A DNA stretch of 64,000 nt, from NCBI RefSeq assembly GCF_011682045.1, contig NZ_VVIW01000006.1, positions 1 to 64,000 on the forward strand. Reading direction: 5' to 3'. A model generated the notes under the pieces. It was not told where the DNA came from and searched no databases. It saw only the letters and a list, made by a program, of their open reading frames with translations. The translations under genes were made by a program, and so were the position numbers. Below are positions 9,142-18,542 of this stretch, in pieces; position 1 is the stretch's first letter, and each line of letters begins with the position of its first letter. This stretch comes from Massilia aquatica. GTDB lineage: Bacteria > Pseudomonadota > Gammaproteobacteria > Burkholderiales > Burkholderiaceae_D.

Positions 9142-10182
9142 CTAGATAAATACAGGCTCGGTGTCGAGGGCGACGCCGAAGCGTGCCAGCACGTCGTCCT
9201 GGATGGCGCGCGCCAGCGCCAGCACCTCGGCGCCGCTGGCGCCGCCACGATTGACCAGCACCAGCGCCTGCTTTTCATACACGCCGGCCGCGCCCAGGCT
9301 GCGCCCTTTCCATCCGCACTGGTCGATCAGCCAGCCGGCCGCCAGCTTTTCACTGCCGTCGGCCTGTTGGTGATGCACCAGCGCCGGGTGGGCGGCCAGC
9401 AAGGCGGCGCAGTGTTCGCTAGCGACCACCGGATTCTTGAAAAAGCTGCCGGCGTTGCCGATCTGCGCCGGATCGGGCAGCTTGCGGCGCCGGATCGCCA
9501 CCACCGCGTCGCTGATCTGCTGCGCCGTCGGCGCCGCCAGTCCGCCCGCCGCCAGTTCCTGCGCCAGCTCGGCGTACTTCAGGTTCGGCGCCCACGCGCG
9601 CGGCAGCGCGAAGGTGACGTCGACGATCACCAGCCCGGCCCCGTCCGCATGCTTGAAGACGCTGTCGCGGTAGCCGAAGCGGCAGGCCGCCGCGTCCATC
9701 GTGCGCAGGGCGCCGCTGGCGACATCGAACACGCTCAAGGAATGGAACAGGTCCTTGACTTCGGCCCCGTAGGCGCCGATATTCTGGATCGGCGAGGCGC
9801 CCACCGTGCCGGGAATGAGGGCCATGTTTTCCAGCCCGCCCAAGCCTTGCGCGAGCGTCCATTGGACGAAGCCGTGCCAGTTTTCGCCGGCGCCGGCGCG
9901 CACCAGCACGCTGCCGCTGTCCCCTGCCCCGGCGTCTCCCGCCAGTTCGCGCCCTTTGATCGCCATGTGCAGCACCAGACCGTTGAAGTCGCCGGTGAGC
10001 ACGATGTTGCTGCCGCCGCCGAGCAGCAGGCGCGGCATGGCCGCCAGCGCCGGGTCGGCCAGCACCTGCGCCAGTTGCCCGACCTGCGTCACCCGGAGGT
10101 AGGCGCGCGCGCGCGCGTCGATGCCGAATGTATTGACGCTGCGAAGGGAAAAGTCGGGCGAAATGACGAGGTCTGGTTGCAT
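9142..10182 (-). CDS. murB: UDP-N-acetylenolpyruvoylglucosamine reductase
   Basis: About 346 residues, full-length type I MurB. It reduces UDP-GlcNAc-enolpyruvate to UDP-MurNAc with NADPH and FAD in the cytoplasm, an essential peptidoglycan precursor step. Motifs: NTFGI near the N-terminus, the FAD-binding [23 protein letters not shown] and the catalytic-serine segment [10 protein letters not shown]. The start at 10182 (MQPDLVI) is preferred. An in-frame ATG at 10203 would add seven residues, and neither has a strong ribosome-binding site. The gene stands alone between the glucanase and divergent yajQ. Confidence 0.95.
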   Translation of the reverse strand: MQPDLVISPDFSLRSVNTFGIDARARAYLRVTQVGQLAQVLADPALAAMPRLLLGGGSNIVLTGDFNGLVLHMAIKGRELAGDAGAGDSGSVLVRAGAGENWHGFVQWTLAQGLGGLENMALIPGTVGASPIQNIGAYGAEVKDLFHSLSVFDVASGALRTMDAAACRFGYRDSVFKHADGAGLVIVDVTFALPRAWAPNLKYAELAQELAAGGLAAPTAQQISDAVVAIRRRKLPDPAQIGNAGSFFKNPVVASEHCAALLAAHPALVHHQQADGSEKLAAGWLIDQCGWKGRSLGAAGVYEKQALVLVNRGGASGAEVLALARAIQDDVLARFGVALDTEPVFI

Positions 10183-10298
10183 GAATGGTCGTTGTAGGGG
10201 CATTTAGGGGAAAAAACCGGTTCAGTTCAGGGGCGCCGCCCCCCGTTGTCCGTTAAAATATCGGCATTCTACATTTTGCAAGTAAAAAGGATCCCATT

Positions 10299-10784
10299 AT
10301 GCCGTCGTTTGATGTCGTCTCCGAAGCAGACATGATTGAAGTGAAAAACGCCGTCGAGCAGTCGAACAAGGAAATCACCACCCGTTTCGATTTCAAAGGC
10401 AGCTCGGCCAAGGTCGAACAGAAAGAGTGCGAATTGACGGCTTTCGCCGATTCCGATTTCCAGCTCTCGCAAGTGCGCGATGTGCTGACCAACAAGCTGG
10501 CCAAGCGCAAGGTCGATGTGCGCTTCCTCGATGAGGGCAAAATCGAGAAAATCGGCGGCGACAAGGTAAAACAGGTCATCAAGGTGAAAAACGGGATCGA
10601 AACCGACGACGCCAAGAAAATCGTCAAGGTTATCAAGGATAGCAAGATGAAGGTCCAGGCCAGCATCCAGGGCGAATCGGTGCGCGTCACCGGCGCCAAG
10701 CGCGACGACTTGCAGGCCGCCATGGCGATGCTGCGCAAGGATGTGCCGGACATGCCGCTGGAATTCAATAACTTCCGCGATTAA
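10299..10784 (+). CDS. yajQ: YajQ-family cyclic di-GMP-binding protein
   Basis: A 161-residue YajQ/DUF520 protein matching the family end to end ([19 protein letters not shown]..., ...[10 protein letters not shown]..., C-terminal LEFNNFRD). Xanthomonas and Pseudomonas homologues bind c-di-GMP and control transcription through partner regulators. The E. coli protein has been reported to bind nucleotides and tRNA. The two tandem alpha/beta halves are recognisable. It is divergent from murB and monocistronic. With WspR and two GGDEF-EAL proteins nearby it adds a putative receptor to the c-di-GMP genes of this region. Confidence 0.95.
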   Translation: MPSFDVVSEADMIEVKNAVEQSNKEITTRFDFKGSSAKVEQKECELTAFADSDFQLSQVRDVLTNKLAKRKVDVRFLDEGKIEKIGGDKVKQVIKVKNGIETDDAKKIVKVIKDSKMKVQASIQGESVRVTGAKRDDLQAAMAMLRKDVPDMPLEFNNFRD

Positions 10785-11022
10785 GCAGTACGGCGCGCCG
10801 ATCGGGCGCTTTCGTCGTTCAACCGGCGCTATTGAGCGGGATTTCCGCCGGCTTCGCCGGCGCGCGCCGCACTGGACGCGCGGACATACCGCGGGGTATT
10901 GTCCCGGTTTTGCTCGCTGGAACGAAGAACCCCAGGGTCGCTTGGGGTAGAATTGTAGGTGCGCAAGCTGGCCGTAGTGGCCGCGCCAGCGCACCAGTAA
11001 ACTTGGCAGTCTAAGGATAGCA

Positions 11023-12288
11023 ATGAAACGTGTTGATGATTTCCGCCTGCGTCTGGGCAACAAGGAATATGTGCCCATCATGATCGGTGGCATGGGCGTC
11101 GATATTTCGACCTCGGAACTGGCACTCGAAGCGGCGCGCCTGGGCGGGATCGGGCATATTTCCGACGCCATGGTCGAAGATGTGTCGGACCGCAAGTTCG
11201 ACACCAGCTATGTCAAAGACAAAACCAAGACCTACAAGTTCAATATTAACAATATGGACAAGGCGGTGGTGCAGTTCGACCTGGCGCGCCTGGCCGACGC
11301 CACCCGCCGCCACGTTGGCGCGACCATGGAAGCGAAACGCGGCGATGGCCTCATTTTCGTGAACTGCATGGAAAAGCTGACCATGAATTCGCCGCGCGAA
11401 ACCTTGCGCACGCGCCTGACGGCCGCGCTCGACGCCGGCATCGACGGCATCACCATGTCGGCCGGCCTGCACCTCGGTTCATTCGCGCTGATCGCCGACC
11501 ATCCGCGTTTCCGCGACGCCAAGCTGGGCATCATCGTCTCGTCGGTGCGCGCGCTGCAGATTTTCCTGCGCAAAGTGGCCAAGCTGGACCGCCTGCCCGA
11601 CTTCATCATCGTCGAAGGCCCGCTGGCCGGCGGCCACCTGGGCTTCGGCATGGACTGGGCCGAATACGACCTGCACACCATCATGGATGAAATCCATGCC
11701 TACATGCGCGCGGAAAAGCTGGAGATTCCATTGATCGCGGCCGGCGGCGTGTTCACCGGCACCGACGCGGCCGGCTTCCTCGAAAAAGGCGCTGCCGGGG
11801 TGCAGGTGGCGACCCGCTTCACCATCACCCACGAATGCGGCCTGCCGGACAAGGTCAAGCAGGAATACGTGCGCGCCACCGAAGACGACATCATCGTCAA
11901 CGGCATCTCGCCGACCGGCTATCCGATGCGCATGCTGAGAAGCACACCGGCCATCGGCGCCGGCATCCGTCCGGGCTGCGAGTCGTACGGCTATCTGCTC
12001 GATGCGACCGGCAACTGTTCTTACATCAATTCGTACAACCGCGAAGTATTGGCCAATCCGGACAGCAAGACCGTGGTGGTGATGGACAAGACCTGCCTGT
12101 GCACGCACATGCGCAATTTCAATTGCTGGACCTGCGGCCATTACACCTACCGCCTCAAGGATACGACCCACAAGCTGGCGGACGGCAGTTACCAGATGCT
12201 GTCGGCCGAGCACGTGTTCCAGGATTACCAGTTCAGCGTCGATAACCAGATCGCCCTGCCGATCCGTCAAGAAATCGCCCCTGCGTAG
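11023..12288 (+). CDS. Nitronate monooxygenase-like FMN protein with a C-terminal cysteine cluster
   Basis: A 421-residue TIM-barrel flavoprotein of the nitronate monooxygenase/2-nitropropane dioxygenase superfamily. It shows IMIGGMGVDIS at the N-terminus, EGPLAGGHLGF (the segment that usually holds the catalytic His) and IAAGGVFTGTDAAGFLEKGAAGVQVATRF for phosphate/FMN binding. It is longer than the usual ~320-360 residues. The extra C-terminus holds four cysteines in a CxC-x7-CxxC pattern (codons 12093-12135), which could bind Fe-S or zinc. The true substrate is unknown. Related enoyl-ACP reductase II (FabK)-like and PfaD-like proteins share the fold, so a role in lipid or polyketide chemistry is possible. 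It is apparently monocistronic. Confidence 0.75.
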   Translation: MKRVDDFRLRLGNKEYVPIMIGGMGVDISTSELALEAARLGGIGHISDAMVEDVSDRKFDTSYVKDKTKTYKFNINNMDKAVVQFDLARLADATRRHVGATMEAKRGDGLIFVNCMEKLTMNSPRETLRTRLTAALDAGIDGITMSAGLHLGSFALIADHPRFRDAKLGIIVSSVRALQIFLRKVAKLDRLPDFIIVEGPLAGGHLGFGMDWAEYDLHTIMDEIHAYMRAEKLEIPLIAAGGVFTGTDAAGFLEKGAAGVQVATRFTITHECGLPDKVKQEYVRATEDDIIVNGISPTGYPMRMLRSTPAIGAGIRPGCESYGYLLDATGNCSYINSYNREVLANPDSKTVVVMDKTCLCTHMRNFNCWTCGHYTYRLKDTTHKLADGSYQMLSAEHVFQDYQFSVDNQIALPIRQEIAPA

Positions 12289-12292
12289 GGGA

Positions 12293-12327
12293 CCTCGAAC
12301 AAGCTGCTGCGCGTCGCTTGTTCGAGG
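12293..12327. terminator. 12-bp stem hairpin after the nitronate monooxygenase-like gene
   Basis: CCTCGAACAAGC pairs perfectly with GCTTGTTCGAGG across an 11-nt loop, starting 5 nt after the stop codon. There is no immediate T-run (TTGATTTTT comes about 15 nt later), so intrinsic termination is plausible but not certain. Confidence 0.5.
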
Positions 12328-12469
12328 CCACGATACGACTGTTGATTTTTCCCGGCGGGCTGCTGCCCGCCGGCAACCGCAGCCAGTTCTTTTTACCAAA
12401 ACGCCCGTCGCGTCGAACCTCTTCCTCGTTTGACTGTCCAATCTTCTTCATGGTCGATTGGAGAGGCGC

Positions 12470-14857
12470 ATGCCTGCCCACGAAAACGCCCCTTTTGCCG
12501 CCCTGCTGATCGATGCGGACGACCGGATCATCACGTGGAATGGCGCGTGCGAAAAAGTGCTCGGCATCACAGCCGCCGATGCGCTGCGCCAGCCCCTGAC
12601 GGCGCTGCTCAGCGAGCGCAGCCGCCAGGCCTGGCAGCAGCGCTGGAGCGAGTTTCCCAGCGATTGCGATGCTTCCGAGGTCGAATTCCTGCGCGCCGAC
12701 GGCAGCGTCCACACCATTTTCCTCACCCTGCTGCCGCAGTACGGCCACGACGGCGCACTGACCCACCTGGTCGCCCTGCTCGACGGCACCTGCGACGAGT
12801 CCGATGCCGAAGCGGTCGGGCGCATGCCGCTCTCGAGCATTATCGATGTGCTGCCCGGCACCTTCTACGTGCTGCGCGAGGATGGCAGCTTTGCGCTGTG
12901 GAATGCAACGCTGGAACACGTCAGCGGCATGAGCCCCGACGAAGTGCGCAGCGCCAATGCGCTCGACATGTATCACCTGGCCGAAAAGCGCGTGATCGCC
13001 GCCAGCATCCGCAACGTCTTCGATCACGGCGCCCAGGCCATGGTCGAGGCCAATTATCTCGACAAGCACGGGCACGCCACGCCCTACCTGCTGTGCGGCG
13101 CGCGCATCAGCTGCCGTGGCCGCCATTACCTGTGCGGCATGGGGCTCGATATTTCCGAACGGCGCGCCCAGGAAGACCGCCTGCGCCTGCGCGAGCGCGC
13201 CCTGCACGCCACCAGCAGCGGGCTGGTCATTTCGCGCTGCGCCGGCACGGATAATCCGATCGAGTACGCCAACCCGGCCTTCGAGCGCATTACCGGCTAC
13301 AGCGCGGAAGAAGTCATCGGGCGCGATGCGCGTTTCATGGCCATGCCCGGCCTGGACGAGGACGAACGCGAACAGCTGCGCGCGGCCGTGCGCGAGCGGC
13401 GCGAAGTGAACGTGGTGTTCCGCAACCGGCGCCGCAACGGCGAACTGTTCTGGAACGACCTGACCATCACCCCCGTCAGCGACGGCACCGGCAAGGTGAC
13501 CCATTTCATCGGCGTGATCAACGACGTCACGGCCGTCAAGCAGCGCACCGCCCATCTCGAACACGAGGTGAATCACGATCCGCTGACCGGGCTGGCCAAC
13601 CGTACCCTGCTGTGGGACCGGCTGGAACAGGCGCTGCACATGGCCCAGCGGAACAAATCGCTGGTGGCCACCGTGTTGATCGACCTCAACGGCTTCAAGC
13701 AGATCAACGACAGCTATGGCCACGAGGCGGGCGATCAAGTGCTCAAGATGGTGGCGCGGCGCCTGCAATCGTCGGTGCGCGAGAGCGATACGGTGGCGCG
13801 CCTGTCGGGCGACGAGTTCGTGCTGGTGCTGGTCAACCAGCCGTCGCTGCGCTACACCCTGCGCATGATCGAGCGCCTGCGCGTGGCCATGTCGCAGCCG
13901 GTCAGCTTCGACTCGAACGATATCGCGGTCGGCGGCAGCATCGGCGTGAGCGTCTATCCGCACGACGGCACGGGCGCGCTCGACCTGGTGCGCGCAGCCG
14001 ACGTGGCGATGTACCACGCCAAGGCGGCCAGGACGGGCGAGGTGCATTTCTTTTCGATCGACATGAAGTCGACCACCCAGGCCAAGCAAAAGCTCGAAGA
14101 CGCCATGCGCGACGCACTGGAACGCCACGAAATGTTCCTGCTGTACCAGCCCAGGATCTGCCTGTGCCGTGGACACATCCTTGGCCTGGAAGCGCTGTTG
14201 CGCTGGCGCCACCCCGAACTGGGGGTGCTGGCGCCCGCCTCGTTCCTGCCCGAAGCCGAAGAAAGCGGCATGATCGTCGCCATTGGCGACTATGTGCTCG
14301 AAGAAGCCTGCGGTTTCATGCAGCGCATGGGCAGCGCCGGGTTTGCGCCGCTGCCGGTGGCGGTCAATGCCTCGGGCCGCGAATTCTCCCAGCCTCACTA
14401 TGCGGAACACATCGCCGCGACCTTGGCGACCCACAAGATTGCGCCTTCGCAGCTGGAACTCGAATTGCGCGAGGAAAGCCTGAACATCAATCCGCACCTG
14501 AGCGTGGACGTGGTGACGCAATTGCGCGACCTGGGCGTGCTGCGCTCGCTCGACGCCTTCGGCGACAGCTCGTCGAACCTGAATTTTTTGCAAAAGCTGC
14601 CGCTCACGCACGTCAAGCTGGCCAGGGTGGCGGTGCACCAGATCACGGCCGACGCGCGCAGCGGCGCGGTGGCCAAGGCGCTCATCGACGTCGGCCACGA
14701 TCTCGGCGCGCGTGTCATCGCCAAGGGGGTGGAAACACGGGTGCAGATGGAGTTTTTACGGGCCAACCTGTGCGACGAGCTGCAGGGCACGTATTTCAGC
14801 GCCCCGCTGGCCGAGCATGCCCTGCACGATATGCTGGTGGCGGCGCCGGCGGCCTGA
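12470..14857 (+). CDS. PAS-GGDEF-EAL signalling protein with a degenerate EAL domain
   Basis: 795 residues from the ATG at 12470, chosen because GGAGAGG sits just upstream. An upstream TTG at 12458 overlaps that site. Three PAS domains (about residues 8-115, 120-235, 240-360) precede a GGDEF domain with SGDEF at 446-450 and the I-site RESD at the right spacing. The EAL domain starts at E574-A-L but departs from the catalytic consensus: the DDFG motif reads D695-A-FG, and AEGVE reads AKGVE with Lys752. Both lost acids normally bind metal, so phosphodiesterase activity is unlikely. It lacks predicted membrane segments and so should be cytoplasmic. Likely a diguanylate cyclase or c-di-GMP-responsive scaffold sensing through PAS. 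Confidence 0.88.
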   Translation: MPAHENAPFAALLIDADDRIITWNGACEKVLGITAADALRQPLTALLSERSRQAWQQRWSEFPSDCDASEVEFLRADGSVHTIFLTLLPQYGHDGALTHLVALLDGTCDESDAEAVGRMPLSSIIDVLPGTFYVLREDGSFALWNATLEHVSGMSPDEVRSANALDMYHLAEKRVIAASIRNVFDHGAQAMVEANYLDKHGHATPYLLCGARISCRGRHYLCGMGLDISERRAQEDRLRLRERALHATSSGLVISRCAGTDNPIEYANPAFERITGYSAEEVIGRDARFMAMPGLDEDEREQLRAAVRERREVNVVFRNRRRNGELFWNDLTITPVSDGTGKVTHFIGVINDVTAVKQRTAHLEHEVNHDPLTGLANRTLLWDRLEQALHMAQRNKSLVATVLIDLNGFKQINDSYGHEAGDQVLKMVARRLQSSVRESDTVARLSGDEFVLVLVNQPSLRYTLRMIERLRVAMSQPVSFDSNDIAVGGSIGVSVYPHDGTGALDLVRAADVAMYHAKAARTGEVHFFSIDMKSTTQAKQKLEDAMRDALERHEMFLLYQPRICLCRGHILGLEALLRWRHPELGVLAPASFLPEAEESGMIVAIGDYVLEEACGFMQRMGSAGFAPLPVAVNASGREFSQPHYAEHIAATLATHKIAPSQLELELREESLNINPHLSVDVVTQLRDLGVLRSLDAFGDSSSNLNFLQKLPLTHVKLARVAVHQITADARSGAVAKALIDVGHDLGARVIAKGVETRVQMEFLRANLCDELQGTYFSAPLAEHALHDMLVAAPAA

Positions 14858-14899
14858 GGCCTGCGGCCCGCCGCCACCCGCGTCCGGCACCGGCTGCGC

Positions 14900-15838
14900 T
14901 CAGCCTTCGCTGGTGATGCGCTGGATCAGTGCGCCCAGCACTTCCTCGGCCAGTTCGTTCGAGACCTGGCAGGTGCCGGCGTTTTCGTGCCCGCCACCGC
15001 CGTATTCGAGCATCAGGGCGCCAATATTGGTGCGCGCGGTCCGGTTCAGGATCGACTTGCCGGTGGCGAACACGGTGTTCTGGTTCTTCAGGCCCCACAG
15101 CACGTGGATCGAGATGTTTGTCTCCGGGAACAGGGCGTAGATGATGAAGCGGTTGCCGGCGTAAATGGTTTCTTCCTGGCGCAGGTCGAGCACGACCAGG
15201 TTGCGGTGCACGCTGGCGCAGCGCCGGATCTGTTCCTTGCACTTGTCGTTGTGCTCGAAGTACAGGTCCATGCGCTCTTTCACGTCGGGCAGCGCCATGA
15301 TGTCGTCGATCGTGTGGTTTTTACAATAATCGATCAGGTCCATCATCAGCGCGTAGTTCGAGATGCGGAAGTCGCGGAAGCGCCCCAGCCCGGTCCGCGC
15401 ATCCATCAGGAAGTTGAGCAGGTCCCAGCCGTGCGGATCGAGCACTTCCTGCTGGTTGAAGCGCGCCGCGTCGCCCTTGTCGACGGCGGCCATCATGTCG
15501 TACCAGGCGGCCGGAAAGGCCGAGGCGCCGCCGTAGTAGTCGTACACCACCCGCGCGGCCGAGGGCGCTTCGGGATGGATGATGTGGTTGGCGCGCTCGC
15601 CACTGTTGCGGATCGTTTCCGATGAATGGTGGTCGAAGGCCAGGTGCACCCCGGCCGCGTACGGCAGGTTGGTGGTGATGTCGCCGTCGCTGACCACAAT
15701 TTTGCCGTCCTGCATATCCTTGGGGTGGACAAACAGGATATCGTCGATCAGGTCCAGGTGTTTGAGCAGGACGGCGCAGACCAGGCCATCGAAATCGCTA
15801 CGCGTGATCAAACGGTATTTTTTCACATCGGCAGACAT
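14900..15838 (-). CDS. DHH-family phosphoesterase
   Basis: A 312-residue DHH/DHHA1 phosphoesterase. The N-terminal motif RSDFDGLVCAVLLK, the metal-binding SDGDIT and the eponymous FDHHSSE are present, and the C-terminal GGGGHENAG is the DHHA1 signature. Members hydrolyse polyphosphate, short oligonucleotides (nanoRNases) or cyclic dinucleotide products. The sequence does not decide which, although a pGpG-degrading role would suit the c-di-GMP neighbours. The start at 15838 is supported by AAGGGGA upstream; an earlier in-frame start has no such site. Convergent with the GGDEF-EAL gene. Confidence 0.85.
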   Translation of the reverse strand: MSADVKKYRLITRSDFDGLVCAVLLKHLDLIDDILFVHPKDMQDGKIVVSDGDITTNLPYAAGVHLAFDHHSSETIRNSGERANHIIHPEAPSAARVVYDYYGGASAFPAAWYDMMAAVDKGDAARFNQQEVLDPHGWDLLNFLMDARTGLGRFRDFRISNYALMMDLIDYCKNHTIDDIMALPDVKERMDLYFEHNDKCKEQIRRCASVHRNLVVLDLRQEETIYAGNRFIIYALFPETNISIHVLWGLKNQNTVFATGKSILNRTARTNIGALMLEYGGGGHENAGTCQVSNELAEEVLGALIQRITSEG

Positions 15839-16156
15839 AGGGCATCCCCTTGGACAGGTGGAACAGCGGGCCGGCCGCGACCGGTTCGATCCTTCATCAT
15901 ACCGCGCAACCGGCCGCTGCGGGTGCTCCGATGCCGCGCGCCCTGTTCCCCCAATCATGCAGCCTGTCGCAAAGGCCGCGCAGCACGCCGGCCGGGGTCC
16001 TACAGTGACAACATCTCATCGGTATTAGCGGCCGCAAGCGTTTTTTACGGCAATGGGAGGGGCGCAGCAGGTACACTCGCCCTAAGACAATCTCACGCAA
16101 TGTCACACAGTGTTGGACAACGCGGTTTTTATACAATCGAACGGAACACATTCACC
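15839..16156. other. Intergenic region between divergent phosphoesterase and LytS-type kinase
   Basis: 318 nt without a supportable gene. The first two thirds is GC-rich; the last ~100 nt is more AT-rich and should hold the kinase promoter. I find no -35/-10 pair good enough to call. Confidence 0.5.
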
Positions 16157-17470
16157 ATGGAAGCACGCCGCCCTCCCGAGCAACCCATCGCGACCGTCCT
16201 GGCCTGGCTGCAGCGCGCCTTTGACGCCACCGCCACCTGGGTGACCCAGCTATCGTGGTGGAAGTTTTTCCTGTTCGCGGCCCTGGCCCTGATTGCCGCC
16301 TCGATCTTGCAGAACGAATTGTTCTCGGGCGGCGACGTGGTCGAGGTGCGCCCGGAACGCAAGCGCGACAAGCGCGAAGGCAATATCATTTTCGACGACA
16401 GCGGGATCAGCTACAGCCCGCCGACCAAGCGCAGGGCGCCGCCCGAGCCGGCCGAACCGCCCGAGGCAGCCGAACCGCCCGAGCCAGCCGAGCCGCCGCA
16501 GCAGTCCGACAGCGGCGCGCATGGCGGCACGCCGGCGCTGCCGAGCGTGCCGGAGATGCCCTCTGTGCCGTCTGTGCCCCCGGTGCCGGCGGTGCCGCCC
16601 ATGCCGGGCGCCGACGGCGAAGTGCGCGTCGCGCTGCCGCCACAGATCGTCGAGGGTTTGTCGAGCGCGATCGAAGCTGCCGTCGAAAATGCCGCCGAAG
16701 AAAAAGTGAAGGTGTACCACACCCAGGCATCGACCTGGTTCAAGAGTTTCGTTTCGCTGCTGGTACTGGCCCTGTTCGCCACCAAGGCGCTGGTCGGCGG
16801 CAAGAAGCGCGCCGAAGCCGAAACCCAGACCGCGAATGCCGCCGCCGAGCGCGAATCGATGCAGCGCCAGCTGTCGGAAGCGCGCATGCAGATGATGCAG
16901 GCCCAGGTCGAGCCGCACTTCCTGTTCAATACCCTGGCCTCGGTGGAATACCTGATCGAAACCGACCCGCCGCGCGCCTCGGCCATGCAGCGCAGCCTGA
17001 TCCAGTACCTGCGCGCGGTGCTGCCGCAGATGCGCGACAACGCCGTGGTCACCAACCTCGGACGCGAGGCGGACATGGTCAAGGCCTACCTGAGCCTGCT
17101 GAAGATGCGGATGGAGGAACGCCTGCAGGTCGACCTGCGCATTCCGGACGGCCTGCGCAGCGCGGCGTTTCCGCCGATGATGCTGCAGTCGATGGTCGAA
17201 AACGCCATCAAGCACGGCCTCGAATGCAAGCCGGAAGGCGGCTCGCTGTCCATCCTGGCCGAGGTGGCGCACAACAAGCTGCGCGTGATCGTCAGCGACA
17301 ACGGGGTCGGCTTCGGCGTGTTTCCCAGCGATGGCACCGGGCTGGGGCTGATGACGATCCGCGAACGCCTCAAGCTCCTGCATGGCGATGCCGGCCAGCT
17401 GCACATCGCCGCCAACACGCCGAGCGGCGTGATCGCCACCATCGAAGTGCCCTATCAGGTATCGAAGTAA
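16157..17470 (+). CDS. LytS/AlgZ-type membrane sensor histidine kinase
   Basis: A 437-residue kinase of the His_kinase (PF06580) type. A first membrane segment (about 35-57, FFLFAALALIAASIL) and a second (about 197-216, FVSLLVLALFATKALV) bracket a periplasmic region unusually rich in Pro and Glu (PEPAEPPEAAEPP, then PSVPEMPSVPSVPP). After a coiled coil comes the H box QVEPHFLFNTL, the N box MVENAIKHGLE and the G box DNGVGFG. The ATG at 16157 is chosen because it gives a sensible N-terminus; the frame is open further upstream but there without coding character. It is followed 103 nt later by a LytTR response regulator, its likely partner. Confidence 0.88.
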   Translation: MEARRPPEQPIATVLAWLQRAFDATATWVTQLSWWKFFLFAALALIAASILQNELFSGGDVVEVRPERKRDKREGNIIFDDSGISYSPPTKRRAPPEPAEPPEAAEPPEPAEPPQQSDSGAHGGTPALPSVPEMPSVPSVPPVPAVPPMPGADGEVRVALPPQIVEGLSSAIEAAVENAAEEKVKVYHTQASTWFKSFVSLLVLALFATKALVGGKKRAEAETQTANAAAERESMQRQLSEARMQMMQAQVEPHFLFNTLASVEYLIETDPPRASAMQRSLIQYLRAVLPQMRDNAVVTNLGREADMVKAYLSLLKMRMEERLQVDLRIPDGLRSAAFPPMMLQSMVENAIKHGLECKPEGGSLSILAEVAHNKLRVIVSDNGVGFGVFPSDGTGLGLMTIRERLKLLHGDAGQLHIAANTPSGVIATIEVPYQVSK

Positions 17471-17573
17471 TGCACAAGCAAGCGCAGCCGTTGAAAACGA
17501 GCCAAGGAATTGATTGATTAAAGCCCGGTTTCATTGAATAATTGGCACTCTTGCCCTTCACCAGAAACGCACC

Positions 17574-18335
17574 ATGCCTACCGCTATTATTGCCGACGAC
17601 GAAAGACTGATGCGCGACCAGTTGCGCCTGCGCCTGAACCAGGCATGGCCTGAACTGGACATCGTCGGCGAGGCCAAGAACGGCGATGAGGCGATCGAAC
17701 TGGTCAGCCAGCTCAAGCCGGACCTGACTTTCCTCGACATCCGCATGCCGGGCAAGACCGGCATGGAAGCGGCGCGCGCGATCGGCGCCGGCAGCAATAT
17801 CGTGTTTGTCACCGCCTACGACCAGTACGCGGTCGAAGCGTTCGAGCGCGGCGCGGTCGACTACGTGCTCAAGCCGCCCGAGGCCGAGCGCCTGCAAGTG
17901 ACCATCGACCGCCTCAAGTCGCGCCTGGCCAAGCCGAAGGAAGCGGTCAACGAGAGCGTCACCGCCATGCTTTCGCAGCTGGCCGAAAAAATGGCGGCGC
18001 CCAAGCCGGCCTACCTGCAATGGATCCAGGCCAGCATCGGCCAGGACTTGCGCATGATTCCGGTCGAGGACATCCTGTTTTTCCGCTCCGACGAAAAATA
18101 CACCTGCGTGCAGACCGAGCGCTTCGAGGCGCTGATCCGCAAACCGGTGCGCGACCTGGCCGAAGAACTCGATCCGGCCCTGTTCTGGCAGATCCACCGC
18201 GCCACCCTGGTCAACGTCAACGCCATCGAAGGGGTCACGCGCGACATTCGCGGGCGCCACCTGGTGCTTATCAAGGGCAAGAGCGACAAGCTCGAAGTGA
18301 GCCGCAGCTTCCTGCACCTGTTCAAGCAAATGTAA
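17574..18335 (+). CDS. LytTR-family (AlgR-like) response regulator
   Basis: 253 residues: a receiver domain (acidic pair ADDE, acceptor Asp in LTFLDIRMPG, Lys in YVLKPP), a linker, and a C-terminal LytTR DNA-binding domain (DILFFRSDEKYTCVQT..., FWQIHRATLVNVNAI, HLVLIKGKSDKLEVSRSF). It should be phosphorylated by the upstream LytS-type kinase and regulate transcription by binding direct repeats. AlgR, LytR and NatR work this way. Targets are not apparent here. A strong intrinsic terminator follows directly. Confidence 0.93.
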   Translation: MPTAIIADDERLMRDQLRLRLNQAWPELDIVGEAKNGDEAIELVSQLKPDLTFLDIRMPGKTGMEAARAIGAGSNIVFVTAYDQYAVEAFERGAVDYVLKPPEAERLQVTIDRLKSRLAKPKEAVNESVTAMLSQLAEKMAAPKPAYLQWIQASIGQDLRMIPVEDILFFRSDEKYTCVQTERFEALIRKPVRDLAEELDPALFWQIHRATLVNVNAIEGVTRDIRGRHLVLIKGKSDKLEVSRSFLHLFKQM

Positions 18336-18339
18336 ACCC

Positions 18340-18369
18340 GCGCCGCGCCTTTCGCGGCGCATGCTTTTT
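18340..18369 (+). terminator. Intrinsic terminator after the LytTR regulator
   Basis: GCGCCGCG-CCTTT-CGCGGCGC forms a perfect 8-bp GC-rich stem followed by ATGCTTTTT, 5 nt after the stop codon. Confidence 0.8.
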
Positions 18370-18542
18370 CGTTCCATGCACCACCTTGCGACATGCCATG
18401 ACATCCCGTACCCCGCCGCGCCCGGCGCCGCGCACTGCCGCGCCGTCGCCTCCCTGTTTGTCGCGCCTCAAGACGCGCACCCACCCTGCTTTTATAATCA
18501 GCCCACGGTCCGCGTCCCGCGGGCCTTTGACGGCAGGCGCGC

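Noticed and set aside
16411-16730. Pro/Glu-coding repeats as a CRISPR or minisatellite array
   Set aside because: The repeats are irregular codon-level repeats inside an intact kinase gene, with no spacer structure.
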